A DNA stretch of 64,000 nucleotides from Phycisphaerae bacterium (lineage in GTDB: Bacteria; Planctomycetota; Phycisphaerae; Sedimentisphaerales; Anaerobacaceae): assembly GCA_016782865.1 (NCBI GenBank), contig JADHXR010000011.1, positions 1 through 64,000 on the forward strand, given 5' to 3'. A program made the translations under genes and the position numbers. The notes under the pieces were generated by a model. It saw nothing but the letters and a program-made list of their open reading frames with translations. It did not search any database and was not told the origin of the DNA. Positions within the stretch are counted from its first letter, which is position 1. Each line of letters starts with the position of its first letter. Positions 55,542-63,351 of this stretch are shown one piece after another.

Positions 55542-55637
55542 AAGGGGAGGTGATTCGAATTGCAGGCAGCAGATGATTTGGCGTGTGGCCAAAGAACAGA
55601 AACTGTTTCTTCAACCTTATTTGGAAGGAGGAGTATC

Positions 55638-58600
55638 ATGTGTAATAAGCTGGTCTATTCAATCTCTTCTGTTTTGGTGCTGGTGCTGGTTCTGACAGAA
55701 GCAGCCGATGCAAATCTCGTCGGCTATTGGACCTTTGACGAGGGGTCGGGAATGATTGCCCGCGACTACAGCGGCCAGGGCAACGACGGGACCATCGAAG
55801 GTGACCCCCAGTGGGTGTCTGGCAGGATCGGCGGCGCGCTGCAGTTTGATGGCGACGATGATCAGATCCAACTGAAATCTGTGTTTACGACATTGGGATC
55901 CTCCTCCAACACAGTCGCCGTGTGGATCAAGGTTCCCCTGCCTGGCACTGAGGGCCTGGACGCCACCGAACGGGTGGGGCTTGTTCTGGGCAACTATAAC
56001 GACAGCCCAAACTCCAATTGGGAGCTTCACGGGGCGGGTCAAACGCGCGTGTGGTGGAATGGAGGCGAGGTTGACCACCGCGGAACGACCGATCTGAGAG
56101 ACAACACGTGGCACCATCTCGCCTGGGTCCGGGACAAGGCAACAAATGCCATTTACCACTATATTGACGGCCAGTTGGAAGCTACCACTGCGAATCTGGG
56201 GACGGACATCACGTTTAACACGACCCACAGGATAGGCGGCGACAATCGGGGGGCCCCGCCCAACTGGCACGGCCTTCTGGATGATCTTCAGGTCTACAGC
56301 CGGGCGCTGTCACAGGCCGAGATTAGCGACATTATGAAAGGCCTCTTCCGCCAACCGGCGTCTTCGCCTATCCCCGCTGACAAGACGATCGATGTGCCGC
56401 GAGATGTGACACTTAGCTGGGAGCCGGGAGTGAATGCCGATAAGCACGATGTATATCTCGGCACCAATCCTGACGATGTCAACGATGCCAGTAGGACTAA
56501 TCCACTGGGCGTACTGATCCGTCAAGGCCAGAACGTTAACACATACGACCCTGCTGGCCTTCTCGACTTTGGGCAGACCTATTACTGGCGGGTCGACGAG
56601 GTCAATGAGTCACCCGACTTGTCTATCTATAAAGGCGAGGTTTGGAGCTTTGCAGTCGAGCCGGTCGCTTATCCCATCCAGAACGTAACCACTGTCGCTT
56701 CCAGCTCCAACAGCCCAGGTGAAGGGCCTGAAAATACCGTCAACGGTTCTGGACTGGATGCTAATGACCTGCACTCGGCAGTAATTACAGATATGTGGAT
56801 CAGCAGTATAACTGGGCCGCAGCCGACCTGGATACAGTATGAGTTCGACAGGGTTCATAAACTGGATCAGATGTGGGTATGGAACCATAATAGCCTGCTT
56901 GAGCTATCCTTTGGTTTAGGTGTCAACAATGCTACGATTGAGTATTCGGTCGATGGTGCCAACTGGACTACACTGGGTACCACCCACGAGTTTGCCCAGG
57001 CGCCTGGTGCGGCTGGTTACGCAGCCAATACCACTATTGATCTCAATAACGTGATAGCCGAGTACGGTAAGATCACTGCTAACGGCAACTGGGGCGGCTT
57101 CCTTCCGCAGTATGGTCTTAGTGAAGTTCGCTTTTTCTACGTACCGGTCCTTGCAAGAGAGCCTGATCCAGCCTCCGGGGCAACAGATGTAAACGTGGAT
57201 GCGGTCCTTAGCTGGCGAGCGGGAAGAGAGACGGCCTCGCACGATGTGTACCTTAGCACCGATGAGCAGGCTGTGATAGATGAGACTGTCAGTCCTGTTG
57301 TTAGTGTTCCTGCCGGCAGCAGCTACGCCAGCTATGATGCTGGAGAGCTTGGTCTGGGCCAGACGTATTACTGGAAGATTAACGAGGTTAACGAGGCCGA
57401 GATTCCCGCTACCTGGCAAGGCGATGTCTGGAACTTTAACACCGAGGAGTATCTGGTGGTAGATGGCTTTGAAGACTACAACGACTATCCACCCGACGAG
57501 ATCTACTCGACGTGGCTGGATGGATACGAGACCCCGACCAACGGCTCCCAGGTGGGTCACCTCAATCCTCCTTTTGCAGAGCCACGGATAGTTCACAGTG
57601 GCGGTCAGTCTATGCCGTTTTATTACGACAACAACACTGCCAGTTATTCGGAGGCCACTGCGAATGTGGCTGATCTGGTGATTGGCGAGGACTGGACCAA
57701 ACATGGCATCAAGACCTTATCGCTATGGTTCCGTGGCGATCCGAACAACTCTGCAGAGTTGATGTATGTGAAATTCAATGGCACAAAGGTTGTATACGAC
57801 GGTGAAGCCGATGACATAACGCAAAAACTGTGGCAGCCGTGGAATATTGAGCTGGCAGATTTTGGCGCAGACCTTGTCAACGTTAGGCAGTTGAGTATTG
57901 GCCTTGAGCGTAGCGGAGCGGTTGGTGGTCAGGGAGTGGTTTACTTTGACGATATTCGGCTGTATGCATATGGCCGTCAGTTGCTCACGCCGGTAGAGCC
58001 CGGGCAGGCTGGTCTGGCTGGGCACTGGAAGTTCGATGAGGGATCGGGAACAATTGCGCACGACCAGAGCGGTCAGGGCAATGATGGGACTTTTCAGGGT
58101 AACCCAAAGTGGGTGCCCGGCATGATAAATGGCGCACTGCAGTTCGATGGCGACGACGATCAGATCACGCTGACAGACGTATTGCCCATAGGTTCTTCCT
58201 CCAACACAGTCGCCTTGTGGGTCAAGGTTCCCATAGCTGGCACAGCCAGCCTGGCTGCTGCTGAAAGGGTGGGGACGGTTCTGGGCAGCTATCCCGACAG
58301 CCCAAACACCAACTGGGAGATCGCCTCGCTGGGTCAAACGCGCCTCTATTGGAACGGAGGTCAGTTCAACTCGTATGGAACGACCGATCTGAGAGACAAC
58401 ATTTGGCACCATGTCGCCTGGGTCCGGGACAAGGCTACCAATGCCTGCTACACGTATATCGATGGCCGGTTGGAGGCTACCCATCCGGCTGCGGGAGCGG
58501 ACATCACATTCGTGACTACCCACTGTATCGGCGGCGACAATCGGTCGGACCCACCCAATTTCCACGGTCTGATGGACGATTTTCAGATCTACAGCCGGGC

Positions 58601-58664
58601 GCTGTCACACGCCGAGATTGCGTGGCTGGCCGGCCGGACTAAACCATTTGACAAACCGTTTTAA
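55638..58664 (+). CDS. Large secreted LamG/fibronectin-like/discoidin multidomain protein
   Basis: AAGGAGGAG 6 nt before the ATG at 55638 fixes the start. A signal peptide (MCNKLVYSISSVLVLVLVLT) is followed by LamG domain 1 (about 25-235). Next come a fibronectin-like repeat (DVTLSWEPGVNADKHDVYLG to YYWRVDEVNE), a discoidin-like domain (350-510) and a second fibronectin-like repeat (VLSWRAGRETASHDVYLST). A CBM-like beta sandwich follows (605-775, VDGFEDYNDYPPDEIYSTWL), then LamG domain 2 (about 790-1000). The two LamG domains are nearly the same in DNA and protein, a recent internal duplication. Length is 1008 residues. No catalytic domain is seen; binding of polysaccharide or cell surfaces is inferred. 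The layout is common in Phycisphaerae. Confidence 0.85.
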   Translation: MCNKLVYSISSVLVLVLVLTEAADANLVGYWTFDEGSGMIARDYSGQGNDGTIEGDPQWVSGRIGGALQFDGDDDQIQLKSVFTTLGSSSNTVAVWIKVPLPGTEGLDATERVGLVLGNYNDSPNSNWELHGAGQTRVWWNGGEVDHRGTTDLRDNTWHHLAWVRDKATNAIYHYIDGQLEATTANLGTDITFNTTHRIGGDNRGAPPNWHGLLDDLQVYSRALSQAEISDIMKGLFRQPASSPIPADKTIDVPRDVTLSWEPGVNADKHDVYLGTNPDDVNDASRTNPLGVLIRQGQNVNTYDPAGLLDFGQTYYWRVDEVNESPDLSIYKGEVWSFAVEPVAYPIQNVTTVASSSNSPGEGPENTVNGSGLDANDLHSAVITDMWISSITGPQPTWIQYEFDRVHKLDQMWVWNHNSLLELSFGLGVNNATIEYSVDGANWTTLGTTHEFAQAPGAAGYAANTTIDLNNVIAEYGKITANGNWGGFLPQYGLSEVRFFYVPVLAREPDPASGATDVNVDAVLSWRAGRETASHDVYLSTDEQAVIDETVSPVVSVPAGSSYASYDAGELGLGQTYYWKINEVNEAEIPATWQGDVWNFNTEEYLVVDGFEDYNDYPPDEIYSTWLDGYETPTNGSQVGHLNPPFAEPRIVHSGGQSMPFYYDNNTASYSEATANVADLVIGEDWTKHGIKTLSLWFRGDPNNSAELMYVKFNGTKVVYDGEADDITQKLWQPWNIELADFGADLVNVRQLSIGLERSGAVGGQGVVYFDDIRLYAYGRQLLTPVEPGQAGLAGHWKFDEGSGTIAHDQSGQGNDGTFQGNPKWVPGMINGALQFDGDDDQITLTDVLPIGSSSNTVALWVKVPIAGTASLAAAERVGTVLGSYPDSPNTNWEIASLGQTRLYWNGGQFNSYGTTDLRDNIWHHVAWVRDKATNACYTYIDGRLEATHPAAGADITFVTTHCIGGDNRSDPPNFHGLMDDFQIYSRALSHAEIAWLAGRTKPFDKPF
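55713..56310 (+). repeat. LamG-coding duplication, copy 1
   Basis: This coding segment is repeated at 58008-58620 in the same gene. Shared landmarks are FDEGSG, SGQGNDGT, GALQFDGDDDQI, SSNTVA, ERVG, TTDLRDN, AWVRDKATNA, IGGDNR and YSRALS. Similarity at DNA level is high over long runs, which points to a recent duplication or gene conversion. Confidence 0.7.
58008..58620 (+). repeat. LamG-coding duplication, copy 2
   Basis: This is the C-terminal copy of the LamG segment at 55713-56310. Differences cluster at the sugar-facing loops (for example GWVSG-like against KWVPGM), while framework strands are almost unchanged. Confidence 0.7.
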
Positions 58665-59044
58665 TTTGACATAGAGACGTGGTCGCCTATGCCGGAGCGA
58701 GGATTCACGGCTTGATGAGCAACTCCGGCCGGAGCCATAGTCGACATTGATACGGCAGTGATTGGATTGCGGATGGCGCGACAATGACGTGGGGATTCGC
58801 ATTACTTCGGGGCCTATACTGATTGAGTTCGGTATGAGCCCCGATTGCTTTGATCTGGTGTGTTTGCTCTTGGTGCTTTCTGCACGCGGTCTCCGGACAG
58901 AGGGGCTAACTGATCATACGAATTGACCTTGCTTCTTGCAGATTTCGGCGTGGTTCTTCGCAAGATGCCGCTTATTCTAACAGAAACGAGGGTGGAGCGG
59001 GCAAGAATACGTAGATAGGCGGGTAACGGTCTGGTATAATTCAG
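58665..59044. other. Gene-free spacer after the LamG protein
   Basis: No gene or clear terminator was seen in this stretch, and frames are closed by stops. The MITE-like element follows immediately. Confidence 0.35.
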
Positions 59045-59214
59045 AGGCTCTGTCTGAAAACTCGATCTGGCTTCGAGCGGCTTGTTGTCCGCCTGACTGC
59101 ATCTCCGCCGAAGGCGGACATCGACGATAAAACCAATATCGCCTGCTTCGCCGTCTTTGCCAGGCGAAAAAACGCTCGCTCTCGGGCCGACGACGGAGTT
59201 TTCAGAAAGAGCCT
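59045..59214 (+). mobile_element. MITE-like element with 19-bp terminal inverted repeats
   Basis: AGGCTCTGTCTGAAAACTC (59045-59063) and the inverse of AGGCTCTTTCTGAAAACTC (59196-59214) match at 18 of 19 positions and bound 170 bp. The interior has two smaller hairpins (GTCCGCC with GGCGGAC; GCCTG with CAGGC) and no transposase. A minus-strand frame across it has no recognisable family. No clear target duplication is visible. The left 38 nt recurs inverted near 35.27 kb, so the element has been mobile. The mobilising transposase is not in this window. Confidence 0.65.
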
Positions 59215-59441
59215 TGCGTTCTGGCGTTGGGAATAATCCGGATATGAAGAAGAATGCAAAGAAGTGACTTTTGTCAAATTCTGTTGTCTATATTTGCCCC
59301 CTGAGAAACGCTATAATATAGAGGACGTAGGTAGTCTTGTGATGCTCTTGCCAAGTTAATGGAATAAGAACGCGAAAGACCTTGTCTTTCGCCGGAAACG
59401 CAAGATTCTGAAACACAATGGTTGCACGGGATAAAAAGACT

Positions 59442-59469
59442 TTGATTGTCTGTCTTTGACGTCTATAAT
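59442..59469 (+). promoter_or_regulatory. Promoter candidate for the liv/radical SAM operon
   Basis: TTGATT (59442-59447), a 16-nt spacer and a perfect TATAAT (59464-59469) lie 160 nt before the binding-protein start. The leader contains a GAGGT/ACCTC hairpin at 59513-59527, which could be regulatory. Both points are inferred from sequence pattern alone. Confidence 0.45.
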
Positions 59470-59629
59470 TACTGCTGTATGTGAGGTATTGAAGGTTTGT
59501 GGTTTTTCCCGGCGAGGTGTCGTACCTCCCCGGCGAGATGGTATTTATGATGGTACAATCACACGCGAGCACGCAAGATCTGTTCTTAGCGCACTCGGAT
59601 TGTGCGCACAAGAACAAAGGAGGCACAAA

Positions 59630-60772
59630 ATGAGGCCATCCAGAAAGACCTTTGATCTGTTGACAGTCCTCTACGCTACTTTGATGTTAACGGCATTCTT
59701 GCCTCTCGGTTGCTCAAAGAAACAACCAGAGAAAACTGAAATTAGATTTGGCGCATCTTTTCCACTGACCGGCGATGTAGCCTCCTATGGGCAAAAAGCA
59801 AAGCGTGGAATTGAACTTGCCGTAGAGAAGGTCAATTCGGCAGGAGGATTGTTGGGCAAGACTGTGGCTATAGATTTTCAAGATGATCGGAATGATAAGA
59901 AGGAGGCCGTAAGCATTGTCAGAAAGTTTGCCACGGTGGATCAAGTACCGGTAGTGTTTGGTTCAGCGGGCAGCACCGTCACGCTTGCCATTGCACCAAT
60001 TGCCAATCGCAACAGAGTAGTTCTCATATCACCTATATCGTCGTCGGTTCAGTTGTCTAAAGAAGGTGGCGATTACTTTTTCAGGACCTGTCCCGGTGAT
60101 GACCTTCAAGCCGAAATACTCGCCAATTGGGTAGCTGCATCGGGGGCGACGAATGCAGCGGTGGTATATACAAACAACTCTTGGGGCAAACCCCTTGCCG
60201 AAGGTTTTGAAGAGAACTTCCAGAAATTGGGAGGCAAGGTTCTTATTACTGAGGGTGTCGACGAAAGTTCCAGTGATTTTCGCACAATCGTTGCAAAAAT
60301 CAAATCCGACCGAAACGTGGATGTTGTTATTTCGCCCACCTATCCGAAGGAAGGCGGTATTTTTGTACGACAAATGCAAGAGGCTGGAGCAAACATCCCA
60401 CTGTATGGCGGTGACAATTGGGGCTCGCCTGAGTTCTTGACGACTGCCGGCGATGCTGCCGAGGGTGTCTATTATACCGCTCCCACGGAAGGTGTTTCCT
60501 CTACATATGCCCAGTTTGCCCAAGAGTATCAGAAGAAATACAGTGAAGATCCTGATGTATTCAGTGCGTATGCTTACGATGCAGCAATGGCAATATTCGA
60601 GGCTGTCAGGAAATGCCAGTCTATAGAGGCGGAGAGAATCAAAGAAACGATGCTTTCGATTTCGTTTGAAGGTGTATCGGGAAAGATTGCTTTCAAAGCC
60701 AACGGCGATCTTAAATCTGAAGCATTTGCAAAGAAGACCATCAAAAGCGGGAAAGCTGTTAATGTCGAATAA
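59630..60772 (+). CDS. Branched-chain amino acid type ABC transporter binding lipoprotein
   Basis: AAAGGAGG 7 nt upstream fixes the ATG at 59630. The signal LLTVLYATLMLTAFLPLGCS ends in a lipobox-like LPLGC, so a lipoprotein is likely. The mature part is a type I periplasmic binding protein of the Leu/Ile/Val family: IRFGASFPLTGDVASYGQKA, GIELAVEKVNSAGGLLGKTV, VFGSAGSTVTLAIAPIANRN and GVYYTAPTEGV. Length is 380 residues. The ligand may be an amino acid, an amide or a short peptide. LivH starts 2.6 kb downstream in the same direction, with a radical SAM gene set between. Confidence 0.88.
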   Translation: MRPSRKTFDLLTVLYATLMLTAFLPLGCSKKQPEKTEIRFGASFPLTGDVASYGQKAKRGIELAVEKVNSAGGLLGKTVAIDFQDDRNDKKEAVSIVRKFATVDQVPVVFGSAGSTVTLAIAPIANRNRVVLISPISSSVQLSKEGGDYFFRTCPGDDLQAEILANWVAASGATNAAVVYTNNSWGKPLAEGFEENFQKLGGKVLITEGVDESSSDFRTIVAKIKSDRNVDVVISPTYPKEGGIFVRQMQEAGANIPLYGGDNWGSPEFLTTAGDAAEGVYYTAPTEGVSSTYAQFAQEYQKKYSEDPDVFSAYAYDAAMAIFEAVRKCQSIEAERIKETMLSISFEGVSGKIAFKANGDLKSEAFAKKTIKSGKAVNVE

Positions 60773-60787
60773 GTAGAAAGGATCCTT

Positions 60788-60985
60788 ATGCACGCGAAAT
60801 ATACTCCTGATAGTCAAATGTCCGTTTCTAACTGTAGTACAACCTCTGTCTCAAAAACAGAGGTGGAGAAATTCAGAAGACGGATGCTCGAATGGCCCAA
60901 TCCCGTAGAGTTCGTGAATAACATGTATGGTTGTCATCCAGATGATGGCGGCCGCAAATACTTTGAGAAGGTCTTTTCTGAATGA
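60788..60985 (+). CDS. 65-residue protein coupled to a radical SAM gene, possible peptide precursor
   Basis: AAAGGAT lies 5 nt before the ATG, and the stop overlaps the next start as ATGA, so translation is coupled to the radical SAM enzyme. The sequence MHAKYTPDSQMSVSNCSTTS is polar. The second half (KFRRRMLEWPNPVEFVNNMY then GCHPDDGGRKYFEKVFSE) is charged with Cys49. There is no TM segment. Small size and coupling suggest a RiPP precursor or a small partner subunit of the enzyme. No family was recognised, so both remain inference. Confidence 0.6.
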   Translation: MHAKYTPDSQMSVSNCSTTSVSKTEVEKFRRRMLEWPNPVEFVNNMYGCHPDDGGRKYFEKVFSE

Positions 60986-62103
60986 AGACAGACACTGATT
61001 TAGATTTGCTTTTTGACCGATGGAAAGAGCGTATCGAAAGGCTTATACGAGAACATCCGCTGCAAATAATCAGTTGGGAGGCGACACGCCGGTGTAATAT
61101 GAATTGTGTTCACTGCGGCTCACCTTCTGAAAATGTAAATCTTGATGAAGAGCTAACTACTGACGAAGTTGTAAGTGCGTTCGATCAGATAGCAACCGAT
61201 TTCGATATGAGCCGGTTTAGACACATAAATATTACCGGTGGTGAACCCTTTGTTAGAAAAGACCTGCTAGAAATCCTTTCGCGAATTAGCCGCTCTCCAT
61301 TCTATCGCAATATAGACATACAGACGAATGGTCTTATTCTTTACGATAATCCCGAACTTTTTGACTGCCTGAAACGATATGGTGTCACTGGTCTTGGAAT
61401 CAGTATAGACGGGTTGGAAACAACCCACGATTCGTTTAGGCGAATACGAGGAAGTTTTTCGAAAGCATTCGAGGCAGCCAAGATTGCTGTGGAGAATGGT
61501 TACATTACAACAATCTCCACAGTGGCACATTCCAATAATGTAGTTGAGCTTCCGGAACTTTTCAATCTTGTCAGAGCTAAGATCCAACCCAGAGTTTTCA
61601 GGGTAATGACTATCGATCCTATTGGCAGAGCAGAATTTGACTCAGAGTATCTGCTTTCTGCTGAGGATGTGAGAAGTGTCATTGAGTTTTTGAGGGCAGA
61701 ATATCAAGACTCGTGTGGCAATTATGCTGACCCCTCGACTACAATGGTTGAGCTTGGTTGTGGTGGATGGCTGGGCAGAGAACTCGAAGGTATCTGCAGG
61801 CCGTTGATTTTTCATTGCATAGCAGGCATTACAAACCTTGGTATCCTATTTGACGGTAAGATTGCCTCATGCAGCAATGTACCGAGGGACTTCATCGAGG
61901 GTGACTTACGAATAGACCGAATTAGGACTGTTTGGGAAGCCCGATACCATAGGTATAGAAATTTTGAGTGGAGGAGAGTAGGTCCTTGTGCAGTTTGTGA
62001 CGAGTGGGATTATTGTCATGGTGGACCCATGCATAACAGACGAGCTGACGACAGAATCAGCCACTGCCTTTTTCATGGTGCGCTCGCACGAAGGGATCCG
62101 TGA
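60982..62103 (+). CDS. Radical SAM/SPASM-like enzyme
   Basis: The SAM cluster motif is Cys38-x3-Cys42-x2-Cys45 (ATRRCNMNCVHCGSP), followed by NITGGEPFVRKDLLEILSRI and DIQTNGLILYDN, typical of PqqE/AhbD-type enzymes. The C-terminal half carries further cysteines for auxiliary clusters: ELGCGGWLGRELEGICRP, FHCIAGITNLGILFDGKIAS then CSNVPRDF, and GPCAVCDEWDYCHGGPMHN. Length is 373 residues. It overlaps the stop of a 65-residue gene by 4 nt and lies inside a Liv-type transporter operon. Likely roles are peptide modification or cofactor synthesis. The substrate is unknown. Confidence 0.88.
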   Translation: MKTDTDLDLLFDRWKERIERLIREHPLQIISWEATRRCNMNCVHCGSPSENVNLDEELTTDEVVSAFDQIATDFDMSRFRHINITGGEPFVRKDLLEILSRISRSPFYRNIDIQTNGLILYDNPELFDCLKRYGVTGLGISIDGLETTHDSFRRIRGSFSKAFEAAKIAVENGYITTISTVAHSNNVVELPELFNLVRAKIQPRVFRVMTIDPIGRAEFDSEYLLSAEDVRSVIEFLRAEYQDSCGNYADPSTTMVELGCGGWLGRELEGICRPLIFHCIAGITNLGILFDGKIASCSNVPRDFIEGDLRIDRIRTVWEARYHRYRNFEWRRVGPCAVCDEWDYCHGGPMHNRRADDRISHCLFHGALARRDP

Positions 62104-62133
62104 CATCTTGAGAACTGGTTAAGGAGGAAATAT

Positions 62134-63348
62134 ATGTTAGACTGGTTTGAACAATCTCAGCGATATCACAAGATGATGCAGGAGATTACGAACAATGAGT
62201 TTCAGCTACTTAAGAAGAACAACATTTGGAAGACTGTTCTTATAACCCTCTCAGTGGGAATAGCGGTCAATTTCCTGTATGGGATGTTGTCGAGTGATCC
62301 ATCTAAGGCTCAGAGAGGGTTCATCCTGGCAATTGGCAGTGCTGCTGGTGCTGCTGGTATCAGCATGTTCGTTGCGGATTTTTCCCTGATAAAGATGATA
62401 GGGAAATGCAATGAGGCAAATAGGTTCGGTACAGAATTGCAGTTTCCCATGCGTGTTGAAAGCACTCTAGGCCCACTTCTCTTTTATGTGAAGAACGGTA
62501 ATTTCGAGAAAACACTTTCGTGGTTTGGAGATATCCAATCACTCTCAATCAAGATCTTGTTGTCAAAGATCATCTATTTTCAGCTACAACAGTCTTTTGG
62601 AGAAGAAGTTATCCGTATTCACGTCGGTAATTACGCCGATCATTCAAATGTGCTCAAGGACCTCCTAACTGGTATATCCAATGCCTGTTTTACGTGTATC
62701 ACGAGCCCTCGACGTTGGTTCAAGGATCTTGATGGCAGAAATGTACAGCATGAAATGCTACCAGAATCTTTTGGCGAGGTTGAATACAAAGCAGATCAGC
62801 TACACGGGATCTCAGCGATTAACAAAGAAAAATTCCCGAGTCATTATGTTCGTTTTCTTGAGAAGTCATCGGATACGGCTGAGCGTCGGCGCGCTTTCTT
62901 TCTAGATCAAACAGAATGGGTAGAGCTTACCGATGAGGTTAATCTGGAGTTCTATAAAAAATTCATGGGACCCTGTAAAACTGTAGGGATTAAAACGCGA
63001 TTTGTCAACCTTGTTGAATTGGAGGCTGCCTACGCTACGCTTCCAAATCCAGAACGTACAAGAGTAGCCAAAGCGATCCAGGGTAACATAACACAGCGAG
63101 ATTATGACATTTTCGACAAAGCCGCGGTTATGGTGTTCAAAGACATCGGAGCAATTACTGATGAGGAATCCAGCCTTTACGGAAGTGGGCCGTACTTGGA
63201 GTTTTCTTTGGGAAGGAGAGTCGCCGAATATACTGATTTCTTGGATGAAGTCTTTTCCGGAAAACTAGATAGTTCATTTGGAGTTTATACGCCAGAAGAG
63301 ATCGAGGCGGACTATCTGAAAATGTCGTCTACTTCGAACTGCGAATAG
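62134..63348 (+). CDS. Unrecognised membrane protein with two N-terminal TM helices
   Basis: AAGGAGG precedes the ATG. Two hydrophobic helices lie near residues 33-52 (WKTVLITLSVGIAVNFLYGM) and 63-83 (FILAIGSAAGAAGISMFVAD). They are followed by about 310 soluble residues with mixed alpha/beta content (IHVGNYADHSNVLKDLLTGI, ITSPRRWFKDLDGRN, YGSGPYLEFSLGRRVAEYTD). No known motif was recognised. Length is 404 residues. It lies 30 nt after the radical SAM gene and 3 nt before livH, so it belongs to the operon and may act with the enzyme or the transporter. A signalling or regulatory domain facing the cytoplasm is possible. Confidence 0.65.
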   Translation: MLDWFEQSQRYHKMMQEITNNEFQLLKKNNIWKTVLITLSVGIAVNFLYGMLSSDPSKAQRGFILAIGSAAGAAGISMFVADFSLIKMIGKCNEANRFGTELQFPMRVESTLGPLLFYVKNGNFEKTLSWFGDIQSLSIKILLSKIIYFQLQQSFGEEVIRIHVGNYADHSNVLKDLLTGISNACFTCITSPRRWFKDLDGRNVQHEMLPESFGEVEYKADQLHGISAINKEKFPSHYVRFLEKSSDTAERRRAFFLDQTEWVELTDEVNLEFYKKFMGPCKTVGIKTRFVNLVELEAAYATLPNPERTRVAKAIQGNITQRDYDIFDKAAVMVFKDIGAITDEESSLYGSGPYLEFSLGRRVAEYTDFLDEVFSGKLDSSFGVYTPEEIEADYLKMSSTSNCE

Positions 63349-63351
63349 AAG

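Noticed and set aside
59041-59277. 78-codon minus-strand frame across the MITE-like element
   Set aside because: It follows from the repeat sequence itself; no transposase motif is present.
59312-59317. TATAAT upstream of the liv operon
   Set aside because: The nearest -35-like TTGTCT is 22 nt away, too far; the candidate at 59442-59469 is better.
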